From Platynereis dumerilii (taxonomy: Eukaryota > Annelida > Polychaeta > Phyllodocida > Nereididae), in contig JAPTHN010000011.1 in the NCBI GenBank assembly GCA_026936325.1, positions 23,414,501-23,478,500 on the forward strand: a stretch of DNA of 64,000 nt. The letters run 5' to 3'. Below the pieces are notes generated by a model that was not told the DNA's origin, made no database searches, and was given only the letters and a program-made list of their open reading frames with translations. This document shows, in pieces, positions 8,620 to 21,200 of this stretch. The translations under genes and the position numbers were made by a program. The stretch's first letter is position 1, and each line of letters begins with the position of its first letter.

Positions 8620-10619
8620 GTACTACACAAATTGTCTTTGTATTCATGCAGCATCACCGTTTGGTTCTTTTAGAGGCAAGAGCAGTATACTCTGTCTCTT
8701 GGTGCATTGACTTGCCTTTCTCCCATGGGTCTGTATGGGTGAACAATAAAAGGCTTTGTGCTTAACAAGTGCCCTTTGTACAGCAAATCACCCAGGTTTA
8801 TGTGTAACATTAAAGAACAAAGAATGTAATGCTTATAGAATGAACCTCAAAACTGTGTTTCTGTGCTGGAGATGACCAAGAAATTGAAAGAAAGACAAGA
8901 CTCTGAAACATGGTCACTGACTAGACCGCTTAAATGCTGCCTTTTAACACAAACTTTGACAAAGGATTGTTTAAGTTTCTTTACTACCTAATCAGAGTTA
9001 ATAATTGATGACTGACATAATACTGATACACTTAAATTTTGTTTGGTTGTCTACACAGATTGGCTTAATTTGATGTTTATTAAGTGTTTGATATTATACC
9101 CATACTTCATGTCCATATTTGTATGCTTATCTCTGCAAACTGAAAATAATATGTTAGAAACTTGACTTCACTTGAGAAAAGTTCATTTTACAGGAACAGG
9201 AAATGGAAATTCCCCATAAAAGCTTCAAAACAGTAAACTAAATTATTTTAGCCTCATGTAAGTTCCAAAATGGTATCTTTAGCATTAGGCCTATTTTAAT
9301 TTTTTTTGGCTATGTAACATTTTAACAGTTGGTATATTCTGACCCATATGTTAGGATGGCCCTTAAAAAGTTTGAAATTTATATGGGCCGCCTTCTTAAA
9401 TGATGCCTTTTATGGTAAAAACAGCTTGTGCAAAATCTCATTCAACTTGGTTAACATTTAGAGGTGGCCCACAAACCTTGAAATTCTTGCATTTCAGTCA
9501 TGATTTTGTATGAACGCCAATCCGCGGTATTCTATAACTAAGCCATTTTAAATCACACAACAATATAATTAGATTTTTTAATAGGGCCGAATGAGGGCTT
9601 CATTTTGAATACCAATTTGGATGTTCTATGATATTTGTTCATGAGCCCCAAGAGCCATACGTCATGAGTTCTTTTCAAAATTGTTCGTTTTGATATATAT
9701 GTCTCCGAATTCAATCTGGAGGCAATAACTCTTAACCAGACCTTATAAAATGGATTATCAATGAGGGCAGCTGCTTGTTCTGATCAATGTTTAAGGAATA
9801 TAATGAAAAATACCTTTCGTGGTCTGGGGTAGGAATAATTTCACAAAGGTTGTGATGATTTTGAAAAATGTACGTGAGGAGTCAACACATGTGTAAATTG
9901 TCAATGTGTTGGTTTTGACAAGAAAATCATCACAGCAAGATCTAATTTTCCCATATTCTTTTATCAAAATTTTATGATTTTCCAACAGGACAGTTGGTGA
10001 TTCTTGTCCCATGGGGCCAGGAGGGTTAATTCGGTGTCAGATTTACGACATATCTTGTTATATTTTTTTTCAAAAATTTGGTACTGGTTTGAATCTGGTT
10101 GTTCATTACGCCTGAATGAAAAGTCCCTTGTCAAGCGACTCAAGTTGTACCATAAAAATACCGTGCAAGCACGTAAACCCCGCTGGCTCTATGTGAAGCC
10201 ATTGAGACCATTCGGATACTGTTACATGCATACAAAAGTAAATATAATATAAATAAACTAGAATATACCCATTAAAAAGTAATATAATTATGTAGACAAT
10301 GTCTAGTGTAGAGGGCCGAGAGGTAAATTTTAACAAAGTATTGAAATAGTATATCATACAGTAGCTTATTTTTTATAATCTCGGCTGCGCCTCGGCGATG
10401 AAAATAATACATACACAATTGTTTAACTCGTTATGAGTCATATATATAAAGTAGTAAAGAATAAGAAATTTTAAAATTCCGATAAAAAAGTTTGTTGTGA
10501 GTGCGCATGTGAAAAAATTGTTCATCGACGCGTCGCAAATGAAAAAAAAAGTTTGTCCCGGGGGTAAAGTCCATAGCCCCCCTCCCCAGCTATCGTCTGG
10601 TCGGCACCCTAAGTATTTC

Positions 10620-11225
10620 TTGTAATTCTCTCTTGCGCTGATATTTGTTGCTTCAGTAATATTTTTATTATGGCTAGGGTTTTTGAGATATCAACTTGAA
10701 ATTTTGGATGAATAACCTTTGCAATATGACAGACAAGCCTGATAAATATCATAGAGCTTCTGTAATTAGATCCTGAGATGTTAAATTAAACGGCCATGGA
10801 ACTTGAAAACACTTTGACACATAATCTGTAATGTTACGCTTGAAGTAAAAATTCTTGTTTAAGTAATAATTTTTTTATGGCAATGGTTTTGGATTTATCG
10901 ACTTGAAATTTTGAATGAATAACCTCTGCAATATGACAGACAAGACCGGTGAATCTCATGGAGCTTTTGTAATCCGATCCTGAGATATAAAATTAAACGG
11001 CCATGGAACTTCAAAGTATGTTGACTCAAATCTGTGATTTCTCGCTAGAACTGAAAATTCTTGTTCCAGTTATAATTTTTTTGTGGCAAGAGTTTTTGAG
11101 ATATCGTGTTCAAATTTTTGATTTGATATCTATACTATATGCGTTACATTATGAGATAATTTTCATGCATTTGGGTTGGTTAGATCCAGAGAAATAAAAT
11201 AAAACGGCAGTGGCATGCAGAAAAC
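10620..11225 (+). repeat. Three diverged ~200-bp tandem units
   Basis: Landmarks recur in order: ttgagatatcaacttgaaat (or a variant), 'aatatgacagacaag', 'gatcctgagat' and 'aaacggccatgga'. The last falls near 10791, 10990 and (diverged) 11204. The third unit is the most divergent. No coding sense. Confidence 0.75.
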
Positions 11226-11640
11226 GTTTCCAAAATCAATGAACAACATAGCTGAAACTATTCCAAAAAACAGAATTTAACATTAATACTTTGTCATGTG
11301 TTGTGAAATATTGTCTAAAACAATATAAGAAAATAAAAAGGTGTCCTCATCACGATGGAAATTGAAATAAATAAATAAATAGTGTTTGTACAATAAAGTA
11401 ATTTTGGAAACACTAAATGAATTTACCGAAAATTGCTTTGGACAATTTTCTATACAGAATAGAAAGTCAAAATTGCATCAATCCACAGCAATATTTTCTT
11501 CTGGATCTAATGCTTCAAACCGTTTCCCTCTAGCCCAAATAGATCCTTGTAAAGATGCAAAAGACTGTTCCTTTTTGTGTGTTGTCAAGATCACGGCACA
11601 AGGTCAAAGTCTAAATAAGCGAGCAGCTTGGTTGCTGCTG

Positions 11641-11671
11641 GTGACGTCACAACATCACATTGTGCTATAAA
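11641..11671 (+). promoter_or_regulatory. CRE plus TATA promoter-like spot
   Basis: A perfect TGACGTCA (about 11642) is followed about 20 bases later by TATAAATA (about 11664) and then a GC-rich hairpin-like 'gcctcaaaaaggcgcc'. The arrangement looks like a core promoter, but no exon is visible downstream. Confidence 0.25.
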
Positions 11672-14109
11672 TAAACGCCTCAAAAAGGCGCCGCAAAGTA
11701 AATCAGATCGTAGGCTGAAGCAGCTGATTGACAGGTCGCACTTGCTGTGACCTTGGGGGAGGCCCGTGCCGGCCCTCTAATAATAAGTTACAACATGGAG
11801 AGAGCAAATTTGAATTTGAGAAGAGCAATAAAGCATAAGATACGGTAATTGTATGAAAGAAAGTCATTAAAATTGGTGAAAAATCTTAATTGTCCCCCCA
11901 AATTCCTAACACCCCCCCCCCCACAGAGTTACAGATTGATGTAGAATATGTTCAATAGAATAACCCAGTGACAAATAAATGAAGGAGGACGCCTGCAGTG
12001 ACAGCACTGTAATTTTTTGTGGGGGGTGGGGGGAGTCGGTAATGTTGCTGAGACACAGTGATGTTGCCATGACATGCCAAATGTCAGCCCTGCGAGAGAG
12101 AGTGGGGAAAATGTGATGTATTATAATTTATGTATGTGTCTATCTATCTATCTATCGATGTATTAGTCAGGCGGCATATGTAATCTACTTTGGAGTGCTT
12201 GCCAACTTTGATTTCTCACTGCAATATCTTCTTTAACATTCCAAGGAATAAATCTAAGCTTGTTGTCAGGTCTGCATTGGCTTTATTAATTATTAATTCA
12301 CGTTATGAAGCTTCGCATGAAAAAAGCTAAAAAAATACCTAGGGGCCGGACACCCATTTTTTGGCCGACCACATATTAGCTGATGTAAAAGGTTTTAGCA
12401 TATGGATGGGTTCCTTAGACCCTAAGAAACATCCTTCAGGTCCGCAACGTTTCCAATTGGCTGCTCAATCCATGTTATTCAAGATGGCGTCCAAGATGGC
12501 CGCCATACACTCGTTCTTTTTTAACTCAGTCACAATTTCTCTTATCTGTTCAAGTAATACATCAAATTAGGGGTATTTCAGGTCAAGGAATCCAAAAATG
12601 ATGGTATCAAGGAGATTGGAAGTGATTTATGACCCCTCTGAGGAAGACTCAGGACAAAATGAAAATAGTAAAGCATGTCATAACAGCTTCGACATCTGAC
12701 ATTACGAATCTGGATTCACTCAAATAAGAAGACATCCACACCTTCCTCTGTTTACCAGTGAGTGGCAACAGCGTTCGGACCAGTTTTCAGCAGCAGACAT
12801 CAAACTTTTGGAGGCTATGTGAGCCAAACTAGCATTTGATGGCAGAGAAAAGCTGGTTGAACTCTTAGAAAATTAATCACACTATAACCTGCCATAAAAC
12901 TTCATTTTTGAGGATAATCGACCTATTCTCCTCAAAATGCTCCAATTGTGGATACTAATTCACAGTGTCTGTGATTGCAGTGGCATGTGTTCCTATTGGA
13001 CTAAATTTTTACCACTAAAAAATTATGAAATCACCAATAATTTCTAATAAATATGATAAGCAAATACAATCAGCAAAAAAGTTGCTTGCTTAATGTTATT
13101 GCAAATATCTTTGGAAGATGGCGCGAAGCTAGATCTGAGCAATTTCACCAGTTCAAGAGTTCAGAAGCAGGTCCAACATAGGAGGCAAGGATGTATAGTC
13201 TCCATGATTTTTGGACGTGCCTCTAGCCCTGTACTATATAAGACAAAATAAACTTTCCCTTTTCATTAAAACCTTTAGTTTACCAATCTGAAAATCATGA
13301 CAACTAATCAAAGACTTTCCTTCACCAGATGAAGTTTTGCGGTAGGAGACACAGGTACCTAACTTGCTTGTTGAACCTAAAAATGCTGAGATACAAAGAA
13401 CCTGTTAAGATTAGTTTTGTTTTTTTATGACTTAGAGGAATGCATTTTGCCATCACTATTTACTACCCTTTCCCAACGGATGAATATGAAGAACTTCAGA
13501 TTGCATATGCTTTCTCATAAGTATAATTTGAAGTCAAACTTGAAGCTATTCAATTATGACACTGATGACAGAATCCCGGCAACTCTTCTCCAGTTGTATT
13601 GGTCATGTGCCATTCAGCATTGAAGCATATTAAGATTTGTGCAATCACTGTGCATAAACCACTGATGACCCAAATTATCAATTCTTGTAACTATTTGATA
13701 TTTTGTAGTCTGTAGAAGTACCAGAGAAATTCCAGTGCTCCTGGTTTTGATTAACCTCGACACTCCAAGCAATTTGTAAGTTATGTCACCAAATTGGTCA
13801 TTATTGTAAAAATGTCATATATATTATAATCATTATGACACCTGTAGTTATCCACCTAATTGATAAGACCATTCAGCAAGAAAAATTAATAATATTACAT
13901 GCATTATGATGCACATATTGACTCAAAAGCTATCAAATTGCGATTTTTTGCTAATTAATTAGCGAAATTTGATTTGATTATAAATTAATTAATAATCAAT
14001 GTGTGACATTGACAACAAGTTGAATTACCTTTATTATAATGTAAACAACAAAGTTCAAGTGAAAAACCAGAGTTGGCAGCTTGTCTAAAGTAGCCTTGAA
14101 ATTTTAACA

Positions 14110-14280
14110 AATGCCGCCTGACTATATCTATCTATCTATCGATTTATCTATCTAGCTATCTATCTATTTATCTATCTATCGATCCTGTCTATCTATCTAT
14201 GTATCTGCTCTATCTATGTATGTATCTATCAATGTAGCTATATCTATCTATCTATCTATCTATGCATGCATGTATATGCA
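14110..14280 (+). repeat. Imperfect (TCTA)n microsatellite
   Basis: TCTA repeats with scattered variants (gat, gtat, tgca). A smaller relative lies at about 12138-12160, just before the shared words 'gtcaggcggcat' / 'ttgccgcctgac', which makes the two spots look like inverse copies of one repeat. Confidence 0.7.
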
Positions 14281-15249
14281 TCAACAAATTCATCTTTCAT
14301 GTTAAGTCAGAAGTCATGGAAAATGAAAAGTATGATTAAATTGGTAGTTGTCTGATTGGACTGAGGATATCGATAGGTGTGAAGGTAAGTTACATTTGAC
14401 AAAGTGACACATTAAGTGTTACTCAGTCAATATAATTTGTCTTTATTTAAACTCACTTTGCAGGGACAGGTAAGTGTTATTCATATTATAATTTGTTAGA
14501 ATGGTTCTTTTATCAAAGTGCAAATTGCCATGAATGTCTAAAGCTGTCTAATTGGCTTAAGTGCACTTCAAGTGTCACCAATGAAAACTTGTGTGCTGCA
14601 CTGTGTGTACAATTCAATGCAATTGAACAAAGCAGCAATTGAATGCAGAATAGAAATCATAGAAGGAAAGTAATGACCATTGATTGACACATAGGCCTAA
14701 TTGGACAGAGAATGACAAATTTGTTGTGAATTATACACGAAACGGCGCGAAATGTTTGATCCAGCTGGATCACAACAAAGCAGGCAGACTGTGCATACCG
14801 GAAGTATAATCACGAAGGAATGGCCTGCCTGCTGTGGGATTGCTTGTTCTATCACTCCATGGACATTTAAATCGAAGGAAAAGGGGCATCAAGAATTGGT
14901 TCAGTTGTAGGCTCATCTGAAAGGCATGTTTGGAAAAAGAGCAAATGTGTATAATAGATGGGGTGAGGATTGCCAGGATTGTTGAAGACCTTGGACAAAA
15001 GTGCACACTCCAGGCAGCCAGGGGCTGATCCAGGTTGGGAAGAGGGGGCTGAAATTGGCTTTGTTTGAAATGAGAAATTACTGTGCTGTGGGTGAGTTAA
15101 TAACATGGATATGGAAAATAGGAATGTTTTGATTGATATTGGGTAATATTGGGTAGTGTGAATAGGGAGGACGTTCAAATGGGGTGATTTTGATGGTGTC
15201 GGAGGTGGGACCCCAAGTGACGAATGTGCCACTGGCCTTACACTTTTAT

Positions 15250-18075
15250 TTAGATAGATTAGATAGATATATTAGTTACTTGTATAGCGCTAATTCCAGT
15301 AAACTGCTCATTAGCGCTTGTTGGGATAGACTATGTTAGCTATAAAACTTTGCAAATAGGTATGTTTTGAGTCTTTTTTTGAAGTTTTCCAAGGATGTTG
15401 ATGTTCTCAAATTTTCAGGAAGGCCATTCCAAAGCTTTGGTGCTGAGTAAGAGAAGGCGCGGTCTTCAAACTTGTTTTGATTCCGAGTTACTGGCACTTC
15501 TAACAGCAGTTTATTGTTGCTCCGGAGATTACGGTCATTTTTTGTTTTCAGTTTGCAGAGAGCTTTAATATATTTTGGTGCTTGATCGTTCAGAGACTTC
15601 CAAGTGGTAGTCATCAGTTTAAATTGAATCCTAGCAGGAATCGGCAACCAGTGCAACTCTTTCCTGTACCCACTCACTTGATCTTGTCGTTTGAGTCCTT
15701 CAATCAGTCGAACAGCTGAGTTTTGAGCAACTTGGAGTTTTTTTATCACCTGCTTGGAACAACCATTTAGAAGTCCGTTTCCATAGTCAAAGTGAGGGGT
15801 GACTAATGCATTTACGGCTGTTTTGATTGATTCTTTGCTCAGCGATTTACGAATTTTGGAGATATTTCGTAGGTTGTAGTAAGCATTTTGACACATTTTG
15901 TTCACTTGCTTTTCCATAGTCATGTGTTTATCGAAGAACACGCCTAAATTTCTGACATGATCGGTCACTTTGATTTCAACATTTTCAATAGTTAGCGATG
16001 ACACATGGAGTTTTTTCAGTTGGTTTGCTGAACCAATTAGGAGAACTTCTGTCTTTTCACCATTGTTGCAGAGCTTGTTTTTGTGCAGGAAATTCCTTAT
16101 ATCATTTTCTTTCTGGCATGTTCCTGTCCAAGAAATGTTGGTTTGAAGGATAGTATAAGTTGTTCATCATCAGCATACTTTTGATCTTCAACCTGGTTTT
16201 GTTCCGCTACTTTGCTAACTGGTGCTATGTATGAATTGAATAAGATTGGGCCCAGTTTTGATCCTTGAGGAACACCATATTGTAGGGGTAACTTGCCGGA
16301 TTCTGTATCATTAATGAGTACTGACTGTGATCTGCTTGAGATATAGGATTTGAACCAGTTCAGAGCTGAGTCTTCAACACCATAAACGTCTTTCAGCCTT
16401 TTCAGAAGAATGTCATGGTCAATTGTGTCAAATGCAGCAGATAGGTCCAGTAAGACCAGCATTGTCACTTCACCCTGGCTCATATTCAACATCACATCAT
16501 TGTGGATTTTCGTCAGAAGTGTTTCTGTGCTGAAGTGTTGCTTGTAGGCTGATTGTTTTCCATCGTCAAGATAATTTTCAGCCAGGTGATCTGTGTACTG
16601 TTTGATGACTGCACTCTCTATGACCTTACTCAAGAAAGACAGGTTAGATACTGGTCTATAATTCTTTTTAATGAGATCAACGCCACTTTTCTTAAGTAGT
16701 GGCTTAACCAAAGCATGCTTCAAGTCAGCAGGCATTTCTCCCAGTGTCAGTGAAGTGTTGACTATTTTGGTTATGATTGGAAGAAACTCATCAAAGCATT
16801 CCAACAGTAGCCAAGTTGGGATTGGGTCAAGATTGCAATGCTTCGCCGGCATCTTGGTTATGAGCTTTTTAATCTCCGTCAGTGAGAGAGTTTTGAATTG
16901 TCTTAGATTCTGACCAGTGTAAGTATCAGTTTCAATATCATGATCTGTGGTAGTTGCGTCTAATTTTGATCGTATTTTCCGTATCTTTTCATCAAAAAAT
17001 GTGTTGAACTCATTAGCCAGGTCTTCATCATGTACATGGTGTGGCAGAGGAGATTCCTGTTTCCTGCCGAGGCTTGAGTTAAGAATTTTGAACATAGCCT
17101 TGGAGTTGCCTTTGGTATTTTCTATCTTAGTCTTAAGATCATTAGTTCTCAGTTGATTCAGATGCTCATTTAATATGTTTCTTTTCTCCTTGAAAGCTTC
17201 CCAATCTATCTGAAGTCCGGTGCGTCTCCACTTTCTTTCTGCTTTTCGTTTTTCGGTTTTCAGATTCTTGATGTCGGCATTTGTGAAAGGTGTTGGTTTT
17301 TTACGCTGCATCACTTGTCTTATTCTTATTGGTGCATGTTTGTCAAGGATTTCCTTGGTTGAATTGTACAGTAGCACAAGGTTGTTGAGATAATCAGTGG
17401 TGTGTTGCTCTGGCATATCTTTTGAAAAATGTAGGCGGATGTCTTTCTTAAATTCAGGTATCTTTATGTCTCTGAGTTTTCTGAAAGCAACTTTTATTTT
17501 GGAATTTTTGCTTCGGTCTAAATCCATATTGAAAAGTACACAGTTATGGTCAGAAAGCAAGTCGCCTACGAGACAGCTTTTGAGACTTGACTCTTTGCGG
17601 GTTATTACGAGGTCAAGAGTGTTGCCACTTCTGTGGGTAGGGGCTAATATATGTTGTTCCAGGTTAAACATTTCTAGAATATTGCTGAATCGGATTGTTT
17701 TGCTGTCATCTTTCTGTTCATGTGAAAGTTGAAGTCGCCAGCTATTACAAGTTCATTGTGATGCGTTTGATAGTGTGAGAGAAAAGCAGTGAATTCCTTA
17801 TAAAATTCAGATAGGCTATATTTGTTTTTGTTGGAGGGCTCCGGGCGATACACAAGTAGAATTGTTATATTCTTGCCGCTGAGTTTCATTTGAATTTCCA
17901 TGTATTCAAATGTTCTTGTTTTTGTGCTTTCAATTTTCCGTGCTTGTGAGCCTGGTTTTACAATGCAACCAACTCCACCACCAGGTCTGCCTTCTCTAGG
18001 TGAGCTTAAGTAGATATATTCTCCGTTTTGTTCCAATTGTCCAATTTCAAATTTATCATCTGCCTTCAGCCATGT
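15250..18075 (-). mobile_element. L2/CR1-group LINE, 3' part (endonuclease remainder, reverse transcriptase, 3' tail)
   Basis: On the - strand the segment resumes an endonuclease domain with TWLKADD (18075) and continues through GDFNFHMN and SDHNCVLFNMD. The reverse transcriptase follows with NYRPVSNLSFLSKVIE, LLDLSAAFDTIDHD, GVPQGSKLGPILFN and YADDEQL, then the typical C-terminal block (HWLPIPARIQFKL ... LWNGLPENLR) to the stop at 15336. Two one-base frameshifts break it: one near 17690-17710 (before NILEMFNLEQHI) and one near 16100-16125 (after YADD, before NDIRNFLHKNKL). The 3' tail is GCGCTATACAAG-like and ends in an ATCT-rich run near 15250. Its 5' part lies at 23878-25325; the CR1 element (18076-23877) sits between. 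Confidence 0.85.
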
Positions 18076-18275
18076 TCTGAATCTGAATCTGAATGATAGA
18101 CGGCACAACTTCATATTGCTGAAGGCGTACGTGCCCGAGGTTGCGATGCGAGAAAGACAATTGTTAGTAATAAATGTGAAGAAAGAGTAATGAGATGAGA
18201 AGTATAGGGGGGTTAGTAGGGTTAAAAACAGTAAGATTTTATAGTGTGAGAGGAGCGAGGCGAGCCTTGAACTGG

Positions 18276-21200
18276 TCAAGGGAGGGTGCCTCTGCAGCTG
18301 ATGAGGGGAGGGAGTTCCATCATTAACGGATAAAAAGAGTTTTTGTACAAATCGGTTTTACATTGAAATTCAAAGTATGCAACGGAATGGGTGCGTCTGG
18401 ATCTATCGGCGGCGAGATGGACGTATGGTGGAAATTTGATATCAATGAGATTTGAGTGGATTTTGTAAAAGGTGCATAGTTGACGTTTCATGCGCCTGGA
18501 TGATAAAGGCTCCCACTTTAGCGCTTGCAGCATTGATGTCGGGCTGCTTCTGTTGTGATGTCTGTTTAATACATACCTGGCGCCTCTTCTTTGGATGGCT
18601 TGTATTTTATTGATGTTACACTTCTGGCTGGGGTTCCAGGCTGCACAGGCGTATTCAAGATTTGGGCGGACGAGGGTGTTGAAAGCTGTCTCTTTGGTTT
18701 TTTGGCAGTGTGTTTTGATGTTACGACGTATCATGCCAAGATTTCTATTTGCTTTCTTTGAGGCCTTATCAATATGGCTATTCCAGCGGAGATCACTTTG
18801 AATGGTGACGCCGAGGTAGTCCGTTTTATCCACATTTTGGAGTATACTGTTTCTAAGGATGTAGCCGTAGGTTGTCTTGTTTCTTTTCCGGGTGATGTTG
18901 ATGGTGAAACACTTGGAGGGGTTGAATTCCATCTTCCAAATTTCCTCCCATTTTTCGAGTCTTTTGAGGTCCTCCTGGAGCAACTCGCAGTCAGCATTTG
19001 TGTCAATCTTTTTGTAGATAACACAGTCATCTGCAAAAAGTCTGATGTTGCAGTGTGTGGGGTATTCTGGCATATCGTTTATAAAAAGCAAGAATAGAAT
19101 GGGTCCCAAGACCGTTCCCTGTGGGACTCCAGATTCTACTCTCGCCTCATCTGAGCATTCTCCTTCAACCACCACTCTCTGGACTCTGCTTGTCAGGAAG
19201 TTACGGATCCAATGGTGGGCCTTTCCAGTGATACCAAAGCCTTCCAGTTTGTAGAGGAGACGCGGGTGACTAACCTTATCAAACGCTTTACTAAAGTCCA
19301 TGACGATCGCATCAGTCTGGCCTCCTCCTTGCGCATTTCTTGCTAGTTCATCGATAAACTGGATCAGCTGTGTTTCGCAGGACCTTCCCTTTCTAAATCC
19401 ATGTTGTACGTCCACCAGTGCATTGTGTTTATCCAGGTGCTGCATGATGTTAGAAACTAGGATGTGTTCCAGCAGCTTACATGTGATACATGTAAGGCTG
19501 ACTGGTCTGTAGTTTGCAGCTTTGTAGCGTTCTCCTTTCTTGTACACGGCAGATATGTTCGCGTTGAGCCACGTCTTCGGGAGTTCTGAGGTGTCCAAAC
19601 TTCTTTTAAAGATGACTTGTAGGATTGGAGCGATGATGTTGCTGTGTTCTTTCAGGAACCTTGCGGGGATGTTGTCTGGCCCTGATGCTTTAGCTGGGTT
19701 GATCTTCGAGAGGAGTTTCTCAATACCTTCAGTTGTGATGCTGATGTCCGGCATAGGGGGCAGTTTGCTCTTTGGTTTTGGCAGTGAATGGAGGTCAGTG
19801 CCATTGTCTTTAGTGAAAACGCTGGTGTATTGTCTATTTAGGATGGTAGCTTTCTTCACTGCGTCTGCTGTGAGTATTCCGTTATCTTCTAATGGAGACA
19901 CACCGGTTGTGTCTCTCTTCAAGGATTTCACGAATGACCAAAAGCGCTTGTTGTTCTTCGGCCGTTCTGAGGAATACTCTTCTGGTGCATCTGTGATGAT
20001 GTTATTTATATGGCGATTGTAGGCAGATCTCGTCTCTTTCTGGACTTGCTTCTTGGCAGCTCTGAAGCGGTCTCTGATTTCCGTCTCTCCTGCCCGTAGT
20101 CTTTTGAAGAGGCGATCTCTTTTCCTCATTAGTTTCTTGACGTTAGCGTCGATCCAAAGTTTGTTTGATGAACCTTTCACCATCTTAGATGGGATGTGTT
20201 TATTAATTAGTCCGGTGACTTTGGCGGTGAATTCTTCGTAGAGCTCTTTGACTGAATGGTTACTATTGTCTCTTTTTGTAACCAGCTGTTGGAACTGGCT
20301 AAGCTCCGTACGGATGGCTTCAGTGTTAGCTCTCTTATAGATGAAGATTTTCCTTTTCTGTTGTCTTGCTGGGGTTGCTCTGAGGTTGATATCTAGGATC
20401 GGGATGTCATGATCGGAGATACCAGGGATGATGTTTGATCGGTTTACGAGGCTTGGATGATTCGTGAAGAACAGGTCGAGGTTGTTCGATTCACGGGTGT
20501 TGTAGTTTTGGACTTGTGTGAGTCCATGGTCGTTTGAGATGTCTAGTAGTTGTTGGGACAGTCTTGTCCTTCGTCCTGATGGTCTCACTGATTCGGTGTC
20601 CCAGGTAATGTCGGGGAGGTTAAAGTCGCCTCCCAACCAGGTGTGTTGAGAGTCGCTGCAAATACGGCTTAATGACGATCTTAGTTCATCAAGGTATTTG
20701 TCGTCAGTGTGATCAGGGCGGTAAAATGACCCGATATTGAGGAATTTATTTCCTCTCAGTTGGACCTGGGCCCAAATTATCTCGCAATTTGTATCTAGCT
20801 CTTTGAGCTCTATACTAGGGCTGCACGATATATCGAAATGATATCGATATCGCGATATCACATGCCACGATATTGATATCGTGCAAAACACGATATTCAC
20901 GGTATCATTATTTTCAAGAATTGTCAAAATACAACCCACTTTTTGGCCCGCCGAATGCCGTTTCGGCGGCAAAAATGGCCACTAAACGTCCGTAGAAGGT
21001 GGCGAAAGGTGCCAAACCATTAAATTAGAAACATTTTAACGTTTATTTGATGAAAATCCGACCAGAATTGACGAAATTAGCAAGAAATTGTGGAAAATCC
21101 GAAGCATGCTGCTGCATGCAGTCCTCCCTGATACGATCTGACCTACTGAGGCGCGGTTCAGTTCAGTTCAGTTCAGTTGTGTGCCTGCCCGGGTCTGCCG

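Larger units (their letters stand above)
8620..15249. other. Gene-free stretch between Harbinger element and LINE nest
   Basis: I find no convincing coding exon. The stretch is AT-rich and holds a ~200-bp tandem triplet (10620-11225), a promoter-like CRE-plus-TATA spot (11641-11671), a segment with 'aagatggcgtccaagatggccgccat' (about 12480-12506) and short TCTA microsatellites. Open frames of 60-120 codons here, such as that at 14867-15232 (-), show no recognisable domain or codon pattern. Confidence 0.6.

Noticed and set aside
14867-15232. 121-codon - strand frame
   Set aside because: No recognisable domain or exon signals; chance frame next to the LINE tail.
17674-18279. 201-codon frame as an independent gene
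   Set aside because: A chimera of the CR1 3' UTR and the resumed L2-group endonuclease; explained by the insertion at 18075/18076.
20816-20972. N-terminal ~52 codons of the 898-codon frame ending at 18276
   Set aside because: They come from the hAT element terminus, not from the CR1 protein.
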